Positions 54,401 through 64,000 of a stretch of DNA of 64,000 nucleotides are shown piece after piece (position 1 is the first letter of the stretch; every line of letters begins with the position of its first letter). The position numbers were made by a program, and so were the translations under genes. The stretch comes from Tigriopus japonicus. Its lineage: Eukaryota; Arthropoda; Copepoda; Harpacticoida; Harpacticidae. Under the pieces are notes generated by a model. That model made no database searches. It worked only from the letters and a program-made list of their open reading frames with translations, and had not been told where the DNA came from. The stretch lies in contig CM021314.1 of NCBI GenBank assembly GCA_010645155.1, positions 6,606,003 to 6,670,002 on the forward strand. The letters are read 5' to 3'.

Positions 54401-56123
54401 ATATGGGGATGGCGAAAATCGACGTGAAGAGCTCCAGTGAGCAATGGAAGATATGAGATGAAAGTGGGGGAAAAAAGGACCAAAGTGGAGGAGGGCCCTC
54501 TTTTCGGATGGAGAAAACTTTGGCAGCCATGGCCTTCATTTCCTGGGCCGACAATCACTTCCACTATGTACTCGAGGTGTGGTCTGTGCCGATCTGAAGT
54601 TTTGGATTTAATTCCCTTCTTTTTTCCCTGTACGAACAACCATTAAAAGGAAGGAATGAAGGAGAGGGATGAGAATGGGAACTCTACGGAACGGATAATG
54701 TAAAGTGGGAGCAAGAAGAACAAAAGAACCAGAAGAAGGTCTCTCTCGATTTAGCCCATTGTCGTACTTAGCAAGCATTAAACTTTATAGATCTACTTAT
54801 TCCAATGACTTTGAGACTCGTCTTCGTCCCCTCCTTGACTTTGGGGAACTTTTTCAAGCCTGGAATTAGAATATTCCTTGTCCCTCCCTCTCTTCATTGT
54901 CATCTTCGTGATACGTTTGTCGTGGCGGAAGCGGAATGCTTTCCACAGTCTAAGACATTGACTGAAATGGTTGTCGGGGTCGGTGAATTCGGGAAATGGT
55001 TGTGGCTGCCGTCTTTGGCCTTGCAGGAGCAAACGATATCTGCGTGTCGACTACGTAGCCAAGTGCCATAACTCTATAAGTACAGATTTTGAAGCCGGGA
55101 GAAAAAGCCGTACTGAAACGTACATAAGTACACCCGTGCCGAAACACGGAATGGTTATTCTTACGGGTAAAGAGAAGAAACCATCGCCCAACCAACGTGG
55201 AGACATTTCTGGCCAAGAGGTCGTCAAACTACATGCGGAGAGTCATTGGAAATGAGCGGAGAGAGCTCGGAGGGAAGGCTTCCGAACTTCAAAAGATAAG
55301 GAGCTATATTCATTAAAAATCCAGGCTATAATCTCTCTACCTCATCGAGAAACTTACTTGAACACGGAAATTCGATAATACTGTGAAAGTGACGGCAAAG
55401 ATTGCCCTTCTGTGTCGAGACACTGAGAATGAGGGTTGAAAGTGCCGTTGTTTTGAGCGATTTTATGGTCTCTCTCATCCATCTTAGTTCATGATTCGTA
55501 GTCTGGAAAGTTATTTCCCGAAGATAAAGATCAGCCTCCCATTTACTTTTGCCTCAATCACGACCGTGCTCTCAAGACCCATCCAGCTATCGGCATTACT
55601 GTACGTACAGCCAAAAGCATCACGAATACTGCAACAACAACAATCGCATCAGCTCGTTTCCAGCGCAGCCCTGTAATCTGTACTCCTGTAACGGTGACAT
55701 GGTGCCAAGTCTGTTTGGAATTCAGATAAACAGATTGTGAAAAATGGTGGAAAGTGAATAAATGAAAAAGCAATTTCCTCTTCCTTCGTCCCTCGCCCTC
55801 TCTCTTTCTCTCTTTCTCTCTCGTTCTCTTCGACTCTCTGGTGAGGATCCTTCGTCATCATTCGCATTCATCCAGAGCCCCAATTGGAGTTGTTTGCCAA
55901 TTGAAAAGAGTGCCTGCTAGTGGACTGGCTGGTCTGGTGGTGAAAGAGATCAAGTTGTTAGTTCTCCGCCCGATCAGAAATTGATCGAGACGAAAAAATA
56001 CAACCTGACCTATTGCTAGTTGCAACTTCTTCGCCAGTTGGCTGAACCCCAATTCGTTTATGACACCCATGACGGGCAACAATTATTTTAGCTTATCATG
56101 CTTTTCTACTCGTCCTTTTTTAG
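51461..56123 (+). other. Intron inside Ig2
   Basis: A 4663-base intron between the two Ig2 half-exons, starting GTAAGA and ending CCTTTTTTAG. I found no supported gene or exon in it. It contains GA- and GGGA-rich runs near 52690 and 53694, a CTGTACGTACAG palindrome at 55599-55610, and a CT-rich tract at 55797-55830. Several short ORFs on either strand look like chance frames. Confidence 0.7.
55797..55830. repeat. CT-rich imperfect microsatellite in the Ig2 intron
   Basis: CTCTCTTT-type units without strict periodicity. Confidence 0.85.
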
Positions 56124-56306
56124 CCAATCGAGAGGATGAGGACCGACCCAGTACTATTGGAAAGGACGAAGGTCGAATCACGTCCACCAGTGTCATCCGA
56201 TTTCGTCCCACCAACATGGACAATGGGATCACGTGGGCCTGTGAAGCCCAACATAGTGCCATCACTTATGCTCCATTGCGATCTTCTGTCCTTCTGTCGG
56301 TTTTAC
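56124..56306 (+). CDS. sns: Nephrin-like exon: second half of Ig2
   Basis: The acceptor follows CGTCCTTTTTTAG and the donor is TTAC|GTAAGT. The exon is 183 bp (61 codons), phase 1 at both ends. It begins with an acidic, charged loop (NREDEDRPS), comparable to the charged insertion at this place in fly Sns. It continues with the E-F strands (TSTSVIRFRP) and the second core cysteine in WACEAQH (residue 198), and ends with LRSSVLLSVL. The tyrosine corner is replaced by tryptophan. The split codons on either side give alanine and histidine. The preceding intron is 4663 bases and the following one 5528 bases. Confidence 0.85.
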
Positions 56307-56690
56307 GTAAGTTCATTCATTTTACGCGCTAATTACTCAATTAAGCCCGATATTCCCTGCCTTGAGAAATGCAGGGAAAGCCAAATGAAATAAATGAAAC
56401 CGTTTGGAGCTCCATCCCGAGATGATGAAGTTTCATGGCTGGCAAACTCGCTCCAGATAAGCTAGTCCGTGCACAGTATATGGTTGGTGTTCTTGGTATC
56501 CTGCACGCAATATGAAATGAAAAGCGAATTAACTCATATTCTCTGAAACAGCCTGGCCCTGAGTTAGTCAGGTTGTCGACCTGTTCTTTTTACCACAATC
56601 GAATCGACTTGCTTGGAAGAAGAAGAAGAAGGGGTTTAGCTTCATTGCCATTCTTCGTTTTCTTGCTTCGTTCCTATGGTCTTCGTCTTC

Positions 56691-56722
56691 CTCGTCGTCG
56701 TCGTCGTCATCATCATCATCAG
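56691..56722. repeat. (CGT)n then (CAT)n triplet repeat
   Basis: About five CGT units pass directly into about five CAT units, a single-base switch within one triplet tract. Confidence 0.9.
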
Positions 56723-59633
56723 TCTAATTCTCTGTCTTGAGCTCTTGCCCAGGAGGTTGACTGGACCTCATTCTTTGAAACTGAAAGGGCTTCATTTAGG
56801 AAGGTTTTTTTCCAAAGCCACTCAGCATGCAAAAGTCTTTCTTGACTGCTTTTTTGGGTGGTCAAATCGCGGGTATGAAAAAAACCTTTTTGTTCGAGCA
56901 GTGCAGTTTTTTTTTGCTTTCAGGTGGTAAATTCAAGTTAGGAGCAGATTACATGGATTGTCGAACAAACCGATCTTGATAGAAAATACCATCATCGTCA
57001 TCACCACCGGCAACACCTGTCTGTACAAACCAGTACTACCTGTGCCACTCGTTCTTTGTATTAGCTTTGATTCTGTCTCATTGGGCTAAAAGGAGTTTCT
57101 GGAAGTGGAATAGTTTGATTTCTGTCACGTCGTTCTTTAATTGCTGTTAGCACGAACTTCGTTTTTCCAGTGAGAATTGCTGAGATCCATTGGGTCTGTG
57201 GTCTAGTCAATCACAATGGCTTTTGTGTGTCCCGTGATGGCTTTAAGCTAGGTAGATCTTGCTCACGTGACAAAATGAGGAACGTACGTTCATACTTGAA
57301 TAAAAAAGCCATGCTTTCCCAATATAGGGGTATAAGGGGCTTTTTCCGTTTGGAAGGTGTCACAAATAATTGAATGATAATGCCCCGGCGTTATTAAACC
57401 ATGTGTCTTTGTCGTTGGCAAAGCCCACCAAAAGAAGTGCATTTATTGTCCAATTCAATGGTTTGGAATGGAAACGAGCCCCCTTCTTTCCCATTCCTTG
57501 ACGCAAAGAGCCAATTCTAGCAATCGCAATACATTCAAAGGCAACGAGGCCAAGAAATGGAGGCTGAAGTCTCATTTTGGGGGGAATTCGCAAAGCGAGG
57601 CTTGTTTGCAACCCGCTCTTTTGTTTGTCCTCTTGTTTATGACATGATGGGCCTTTTCGCTCTCTCGTCGGGTTTTCTTGCATTATTGCGTAAGTCTGGA
57701 GGAGGAACAAGATCTTGTCCCATCCTTTGGCAACAACAGCAACTTACTCGTCTGATTCTTTTTGCGGGCCGCGGCCTAGTATTTTATCTCTCACGACGGT
57801 CCGTGAAAAAGGGCCTTCTCTCACGGATTGCTCAGGGTCTCGCCTGGAGCAACCAGGATGAGATTTTCCATGAAATATATGTGAAGAATAAAGTCCGGAC
57901 GGAGCAATAACTTTATTTAGTCTTGGCTTGGGCAGATCCTCAATTCAACCTGGATCAAGACACCATGAGTGAGTGAAGATGCTTGTAAAAAAGATAAGAA
58001 AAGGTCGACCGACGGCTCTCTCAAGTCCTCCTTATGATTTCGAGGAGAGACAACTTGTCCATGTCAGCCATATATTTCCAAAAAGCGATTTCAGGCTCCT
58101 CTGCTCGCGAAGAAGAATGCTTTAACCTTGAGTCTTGATGGCTGACTTGAAATTGTGCTTGTAAGCTCAAGAGTCATCTCTTTGTGAATTATTTTTTCAA
58201 CCTATGGCTACTGCGGATGAACCCAAAACCATGGGATGCCCTGCAAGGATATCTGCTAGCGAAATCGACCCAAGCTGATCTAAACACATTTCAACACCGT
58301 CATGAAAAGTATGAATAACGCAAGCAGGTCATTAAGCGAATGACTCCAACTTTTAGGAAGGAAAAATCGTGCTTATCTTCAAGAAATGAGAAACATGGCC
58401 TTTCCAATTAACAAGCGCACGATCTGCCCGTTCAAAGTGTTGGGGCCACCCTCGCAACTTTGCCCAATATTCCTGGGTTATTCTTCATAGAATTCATCTT
58501 GCGAGCCTTTTTTCTATGACATCGTGAGCTTCATGGATAGACCTCCGTGTCAATCAAAGCAGGAAACGAAAAGACACACACCCATCCTTGGTGGTTAGGC
58601 TAGCTTATTGGGACCGAGTGAATGGGCTCCCAAGATTTTAGATCATTAGCTACACCATCTAACGCGTAATCTGGGAGATTTAAACTGAAGCAACAACACC
58701 TTCGTGGGTTCAAAGTGAGGAGGCAACGCCCAAAAACAATGTTCAAAGGATGTAGTCTCCTCCCTCACCAGCGCGAATACAACACTGCCAATTAAGTTTA
58801 ATCAGTAGATGGGTTTGGAGAATTAAAAGAAAATATTTCTAACAAAATTTTAGTCTTACTGCAAACGTTTTGTTTTTTTGGCTGGACCACCCTAATCATC
58901 TATACGGGTTTTGCATCCAAAGGGGTTGCAGTTTTAAGTTTATTGTTCCCCTTTCGTCTCATTTGAATTGGAATATAGTTTTCGATGAAGATAGTTGGTC
59001 CTGTTCTTGTCCATAAACACAATAGCATAGAGTGACCTTATTTTAAGAAAATGAGGTGACATTGTTGTTCTCCAGCGTCTTTTTGAAGCGGACTCTGAAA
59101 CGAAATGAGCCCTCAGCGACTCAGAGGACCACTTTGCTGACTTTAATATCTAGGCTAAACACGTACCTGGGGGCTCATTAAGAGGAGATTTGGATATAAA
59201 TGGCAGTTTGCCTCTGATTTTTCCGACTTGCTAATGAGGAGAGAGAGATGACGAGATTTAATGACTACTTTGCTTATCTCCTGAAAATGTCCTTCTAATG
59301 GTTTGGAGGCTGCCAAGACACCAAAGGAAGTTGGATTTAAATGGCACGAAATTCGTGCTCATTCCTCATGGTCGGAGGAAGCCTGTAAATGAGAAGGCCA
59401 ATCCGACGTACTGTTGGGCAGCACTGCACGAGCCATCCATGTGGAACCAATCAATCCTTCCCTGCAGGTCCAAGATCGGAACCACACAACTTTGAATAAT
59501 CATGACAGAGGGGGGCTTCCTGGGTAAAACGCTTTAATCGTTTCTCCAAACAAGCATCTCAGAGAAGTATCACTGGCGTTTGAAGTAGAATGTGACATCA
59601 CAAAATGAGAGAAACACGGAGCCATTTGAAGAA

Positions 59634-59769
59634 ATGACTGTCAGTCCACGAGTTCATTCAGCCAGTAATCAAAAACACAGAAGAAGTGTCTGTCTGGTTC
59701 TAGCTCTCATTTTACTTGGTCTTCCTACCGTGCAATCCAAATGGCCAGACTCATTCCAATCGTTTAATA
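59634..59769 (+). other. Candidate alternative first exon: signal-peptide-like ORF with phase-1 donor
   Basis: An ATG-started frame encodes a basic start (QKHRRS), a hydrophobic core (VCLVLALILLGLP) and a TVQS cleavage-like end, then KWPDSFQSFN. It meets a good donor, ATA|GTGAGT, at 59770. The frame at that donor is phase 1, the same phase as every exon junction of the surrounding nephrin-like gene. Splicing to the Ig3 exon at 61835 would keep the frame, with asparagine at the join. This could give a receptor lacking Ig1 and Ig2 from an internal promoter. No transcript evidence is available, and a chance match is quite possible, because short hydrophobic ORFs are common in 60 kb. Confidence 0.3.
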
Positions 59770-59956
59770 GTGAGTACGTTCGCCGTCACCCATTCAGCAC
59801 TCCATCGTGCTGCCATTTTTTCGTGTCTGGCCAAGCAATCAGACTCGCATTTATGACTCTGGGCTGCTTTTGTCTTGAGCAGTTGAGACTTGATCGCTGT
59901 AGAGGTCGTCTTGTTATTTGCCTTCATCTTTCTCTTCACTACAATTATGATCTTCA

Positions 59957-59990
59957 CAATAATAATAATGATAACAACAACAATAACAAC
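59957..59990. repeat. (AAT)n/(AAC)n triplet repeat
   Basis: AAT units grade into AAC units with a GAT interruption. It produces poly-asparagine in one frame that is unlikely to be protein. Confidence 0.9.
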
Positions 59991-61834
59991 GTTGTGAACG
60001 GGAGTTCTCTCGATCGTGGAGAGCCTTCTAATCCATCACGGGCGATGGTCTCGATTTTTTGTCTGTGCACGTAATGATGATTCTTGTCAGTGTTGAGAAA
60101 CAAGTCACGCGAATTGAGTCGTTTTTGCTGCCCCAAGCTTCAATTGAGATGTCGATGGCATCCTCCTCGATTCTTTAGTAGCGAGCACATGATCATTATT
60201 GCTTACATGACGTGTAACACTGGTATCAAGACTTTTATCTGGTCTAGTAATGAAACGAGATCATTCCGACCGACCTCAGCGCAACCACCAACCCCTCACG
60301 AACCTCAGCCAACCACCAAGAACATCTTCCTCTTTCTCTTCATCATCATCATCAGGAATGATTTGACCAATGAACAATCCCAATATTGAGGCGAGTGCTA
60401 ACCAGACACGTGAATACTCGTCAGCAAGATTGCTTACGGGGTTTGGCATCTTTTTGGCAACATGTTTCCTCTAATTGACATTTACGACTCGTCTAGTTCA
60501 CCATCAAGCAACTGACCCAGAAACTGCCATCTTCCCATTCAATGATTGGCAGGGGGATAAATCAGATTAGTAGTCCGTCTTGTACGGAAATTAGCTCCAT
60601 GTGGTTTTCCTCAGCCTCATTTGCTGTGGGTTCAGAGTAACTTAGAATGTTCAAATCCTCCCATATCACAACTGTTCCCAATGTCCAGAGTAATTTCGGC
60701 CGTAAGTTAGTTGTTGCCGTTGCCGTCGATGAGTCCCATTTGCGCTCTTTCGTACTTAGGACATGTTTCCACAACAACTCGAAGTGGACTTCATTTCGAG
60801 AACTGAGCAGAAGCAAAGCGTCATATTAGTGGAAATGGCTTCTGGTCTGTCGTTGGAGCTATCTCTACTTGGAGCCGAAGAGGCAAAAAAGGAGCTGCAC
60901 CAATGGCCGTTTGAACGCTCAATTTCATTGCAACAGATGTAGAGCAAGGTTGAGTTTAGTGTGGCAGAAAAAAACCAACCAACCAAGCTTCGCCCCATCT
61001 TGCAAGGTGCTTCTTGGTTCTTTTTCCTGTCGTTCAGACTTCAGAGTATGCTGAAGTAGAGCTCTTTTCTTTTCTTTCCACCAACTACCGACTAACTGCC
61101 TTATGAACAACAAGAAACAAAATATAATGCTCACTCTCACTCTCCTCCTAGTCTTTGGTCGACCTCATACGATAGGAAGAGTGTTACAGCAATTACAAGA
61201 AATAAGGGCTTCCCTACTAAGCACCATCCATTTGCAACTTCTTTCAAGCCTTTGGAGGCTCATTAAAGCCGTTAGTTTTTCAAGATCGCGTATTCGCCGG
61301 GAAATCTACCAACGACGTTCAGAGTATAGAGAGGAAGACTCGTGTGAGTGCGTGAGTGAGAACAGCGTCCACTGAGTCTTTGTGCATCAATGTCGGGAAG
61401 TTGGCAATTCATATGGCGACGATGCGGATGTTGATGATGGTGATGAGGTGGTGCTCATTAAGGAGCGAAAGTTCCAGTCCGCCCTACTCAGGTGGTTGGT
61501 TACATTATGTATGTAGGTATCGAGAGGTTTGGTCAATCATCATGAGCATTTAAAGATGGCCAGACTAAGAACGCCGATAACGCAGCCAAAAGGCTGATTA
61601 ATATTTAGCAGCTCTTGTAGAGTCTATCGGACAAGGAGATCTCCCATGGAGGCTCATTCCCTTGTTTGGAATTGGACGAGTGAAAAAGGCGATGATGACT
61701 CGGGAGAATGGTCCCAGTATGGAAACTTGGAGGCTCGTTGAGAATTAATGATAAACTCGACCTAAACGCCTGGCTAGCTCCTCACTAACCATTTGTACAC
61801 AATTAACATATTCCCGTTTCTTTCCGTGGTTTAG

Positions 61835-62125
61835 ATCCCCCAGGTCGCCCCGAAATCACGGGCTACATCGAAGGTGAGACCAAACGCTTGGGTCAACCTG
61901 TGACACTCACGTGCATATCGTCAGGAGGCAATCCCTTGGCCAAGATATCTTGGTACAGAAATGATGTCTTGGTGGACACCTCACATACCGCCTCCGGAAG
62001 TGAATCGCGGAATACATATCCATTTTTGGCCACCACCGAGGACAACAACGCCCATTTCCGTTGCGAGGCCTACAACGAGCTCAACCCCGAACCCATGGAG
62101 GCCGAAATCGTGCTGTCTGTCCAAT
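61835..62125 (+). CDS. sns: Nephrin-like exon: complete Ig3
   Basis: The acceptor is TTTCCGTGGTTTAG and the donor is CAAT|GTAAGT. The exon is 291 bp (97 codons), phase 1 at both ends, so one exon encodes one whole domain. It opens with PPGRPEITGYIEGE and has the first cysteine in VTLTCIS (residue 246). SGGNPLAKISWYRND gives the core tryptophan (residue 259), and AHFRCEAYN the second cysteine (residue 296). The PPGxPxIxGY and SGGNPxA motifs are strong family signatures of nephrin Ig3. Phenylalanine stands where the tyrosine corner normally is. Confidence 0.93.
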
Positions 62126-62934
62126 GTAAGTTTTCCGTTCAAGCCAATTTGATGTAATTGAGTTCTTTTGCCACTTTTTCTTGGCCTTATTTCAAAGACG
62201 ATTGAAAGGATTGCAAAACCCATAGGAGCGGAAGACACTTTTCGGTCGGTCATAAGGAAAGAGGCAGAAAATCTTTTCTTCATGGGGCAAAGCATGGTAG
62301 AGCAACGGAAGCCAAGATCCGCCTCCGACTAGCCCCCTGAAAAAAAATCCGCTTACTCGGCGTTCAGTAATTCTTCTATAATGACATTTTCCTTTTCACG
62401 TCTTACGTTGGTTCTGCTCCTTTGTACCTCTTTCTCCATTCAATCCAAGAGGGTGAAATGTTCGCCAAAAATCTCGCTCAAACCTGCCCTTGTGTCTCTT
62501 GGTGCATGGACGACAGAATCGGCATAAGAAAAATGGCCCAGGAGCAGCCTTACTCGTCCTTCTTCTTTCTAACGGGCTTTCATGCTCGCACCCCTTTTCT
62601 ATGAGTACTTGCTCCATTCTTTTCAATGGCCAAATTTTGAATTCTCCTTCCTTTTCCGCTTTCGATCCTGCCAAGGAATCGAGAATCTCCCGCGTGAAGA
62701 TTGAGCCTCAAGATTGGCGAGCAATGACCCACTGAAATTAGAGCACAGATGAGAGTGATAAAGTGCAGAAACCAACATTGGTAGGAGGCGTCGAGGCATT
62801 AATTGTCAGGCGTGGGTCGAGCATTCCTTGTGGTACATACAACATGCGCAATAGGAAATGCTGTCGACGCCCACTTGGGCTCGGACGATTGGTATGCTGA
62901 AGTCAAAAATAATGAGCGATTGCTTGGTTTCTAG
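62126..62934 (+). other. Intron between Ig3 and Ig4
   Basis: An 809-base intron with GTAAGT at the start and TTTCTAG at the end. No exon or RNA gene is visible in it. The next intron (63235-63324) is only 90 bases, so intron length varies from 90 bases to 13 kb within this one gene. Confidence 0.75.
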
Positions 62935-63234
62935 TTGCCCCAGACAGTTTGGACTTGCGTGGTCCAACAGAGGCCAAGATCGGAGAAATTATCACCTACG
63001 AATGCTCAACGGCCAATTCGAATCCACCTGCTGCCATTCAATGGGTCGTGGGGAACAAGACCCGGCAAGCCGATCATACTTATACCGTCACTTCCCCCTC
63101 GGGTGGGTGGATTACTCATTCGAACATTACTGTGTCTCTCGGACCCAGTGATCGAAATAAAATGATCATCTGCAATGGACTAAATTCAGAGCTGAACGAC
63201 ATCAAATCGGAATCAAGAATGCTCTCTGTGATTT
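62935..63234 (+). CDS. sns: Nephrin-like exon: complete Ig4
   Basis: The acceptor follows TTGCTTGGTTTCTAG and the donor is ATTT|GTAAGT. The exon is 300 bp (100 codons), phase 1 at both ends. It opens with FAPDSLDLRGPTEAKIGE, close to the FAP...GPTEARVGD start known in the insect protein. The first cysteine is in ITYECST (residue 340), the tryptophan in AAIQWVVG (residue 353) and the second cysteine in MIICNGLN (residue 396). NKT (357-359) and NIT (380-382) are possible glycosylation sites. The SPSGGW stretch before the E strand is also typical of this domain in nephrins. Confidence 0.93.
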
Positions 63235-63324
63235 GTAAGTTGTCCCATTCCCATTCTTTTCTTTGTGCTTGCGACTCGTTTTTGGCACTTGAATCAGGAT
63301 TATGAATCGTGCGTTTGCTTTCAG

Positions 63325-63918
63325 ACCCACCCGGAACTCCTAAAATTCAGGGCCTCTCGGACGACGAAGTCTTGACCGCTGGCGTTTTGAAGCGAGTCAC
63401 GTGCACTTCCTTGGCTGGAAATCCATTAGCCACACTCAAGTGGTTCTTGAACGACAGGCCTTTGGAATCATTCGATTCTACCAAGGACAACTATGCTTCT
63501 GCAGAGCTAGAATTTGTGCCAAAAAATGCCGATAATGGAGCCTCATTACGATGTGAGGCCAGCAATGCTGCCCTCACGGATCCGTTGAGTGCCACCAAAC
63601 ATGTCGTGGTGCAATTCTCGCCCAAGTTCGTCAAAATCGCCATGGACCCGGAACACCCGCAGTCGGGTGTGAATGTCACATTGAGTTGTGAGACCGACAA
63701 TAGCTATCCAGCCTCCGAACTGGCTTGGTGGCATAATGGAGAGCGACTTCAGAGCGCAACTGACATGGTTCTTGATGGCAACTTTGGGGGCTACATAACC
63801 ACCAGTTATCTTCAATTGAGCCTGACCGCCCAACATGACGGAGCCGTTGTGACATGCGAAGCCTCCAACCCTGCCGTTCAAAACCGCGTCCATGATGCAA
63901 TTACACTCTCCGTTGCCC
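63325..63918 (+). CDS. sns: Nephrin-like exon: Ig5 and Ig6 together
   Basis: The acceptor is GTTTGCTTTCAG and the donor is GCCC|GTAAGT. The exon is 594 bp (198 codons), phase 1 at both ends, and encodes two domains with no intron between them. Ig5 opens with YPPGTPKIQGL. Its first cysteine is in RVTCTS (residue 443), its tryptophan in ATLKWFLND (456) and its second cysteine in SLRCEASN (493). Ig6 starts at about FSPKFVKIAMDPEHPQSG, with cysteines at about residues 538 and 594 and tryptophans at LAWWHNG. NVT at 533-535 is a possible glycosylation site. The gene continues past the window, because the donor is intact and the frame is open. Confidence 0.93.
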
Positions 63919-64000
63919 GTAAGTATGATTGCACAAAAAAGCACCGCAGGGACCACGGACAGACATGCAAGGGGTGAAACCCTACGACTTACTCGAACGC

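Larger units (their letters stand above)
56307..61834 (+). other. Intron between Ig2 and Ig3
   Basis: A 5528-base intron, starting GTAAGT and ending GTGGTTTAG. It holds a CGT/CAT triplet run at 56691-56722, an AAT/AAC-rich run at about 59957-59990, and the signal-peptide-like ORF at 59634-59769 described separately. Otherwise I see nothing I can name. Confidence 0.7.
37882..64000 (+). other. sns: Partial gene for a nephrin / Sticks-and-stones-like Ig cell-adhesion receptor
   Basis: Seven exons (37882-38022, 51038-51217, 51308-51460, 56124-56306, 61835-62125, 62935-63234, 63325-63918) join without a frame break into about 614 residues carrying six Ig domains. Seen in the sequence: each domain has its two core cysteines and a tryptophan, and each linker has a typical PP, FAP or FSP start. 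The domain order and motifs (QWTKDG, GFPRY and CQVGP in Ig1; GPTEAKIG in Ig4) match the Sns/Hbs/nephrin family as I know it. Known for the family: a single-pass receptor with about nine Ig domains and one fibronectin III domain, binding Kirre/Rst in trans during myoblast fusion and at the nephrocyte diaphragm. The gene runs off the right edge, and its start is unresolved. Whether it is closer to Sns or to Hbs cannot be told by eye. A Kirre-type protein is less likely, because the GFPRY and IPG-like region favours nephrin. Confidence 0.85.

Noticed and set aside
58870..58895. GGACCACCCTAA, resembling a mariner right end
   Set aside because: No matching inverted left end found upstream at a sensible distance.
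60647..60829. Frame with RKLVVAVAVDES, reminiscent of a universal stress protein start
   Set aside because: Only about ten residues resemble the family; the rest of the domain is absent and no paired exon is seen.
63546..63956. 136-codon minus-strand frame under the Ig5-Ig6 exon
   Set aside because: It is the antisense shadow of a clear coding exon.
1..64000. tRNA, rRNA, CRISPR arrays, operons or viral genes
   Set aside because: Looked for cloverleaf-type GGTTCGAATCC arms, regularly spaced repeats, polymerase or capsid motifs and dense gene packing; none seen.

Overview
This is eukaryotic genomic DNA with spliceosomal introns. It holds one gene I can recognise with confidence: part of a nephrin / Sticks-and-stones / Hibris type immunoglobulin cell-adhesion receptor on the + strand. 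The seven exons found resemble the insect Sns/Hbs branch of the nephrin family, which suggests an arthropod. A crustacean such as a copepod is possible, but that is only a guess from the feel of the sequence.

Layout. Bases 1-37881 contain no convincing exon. They hold simple repeats, two short inverted-terminal-repeat elements of Tc1/mariner (MITE) type at about 4843-5212 and 10096-10392, and an assembly gap of Ns at 22059-22760. Seven coding exons follow: 37882-38022 and 51038-51217 (Ig1, split by a 13 kb intron), 51308-51460 and 56124-56306 (Ig2, also split), 61835-62125 (Ig3), 62935-63234 (Ig4) and 63325-63918 (Ig5 plus Ig6). All internal junctions have GT/AG ends, every junction is phase 1, and every exon length is a multiple of three. 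Joined, they give about 614 residues of continuous ectodomain with no stop. The signal-peptide exon is not identified with confidence. The remaining Ig domains, the fibronectin domain, the transmembrane segment and the cytoplasmic tail must lie beyond base 64000.

Function. In the known family, these receptors sit at the cell surface and bind Kirre/Rst (Neph) proteins on neighbouring cells. They act in myoblast fusion, nephrocyte slit diaphragms and cell sorting. Only the extracellular half is visible here.

Most other open frames are chance frames in intron or intergenic DNA. I saw no bacterial-style operon, CRISPR array, tRNA, rRNA or clear new system. The most interesting unexplained signals are: possible first exons for the receptor; a signal-peptide-like ORF with a phase-1 donor inside the Ig2-Ig3 intron, which could give a shortened receptor; the MITE pair; and a marked excess of the palindrome GTACGTAC.
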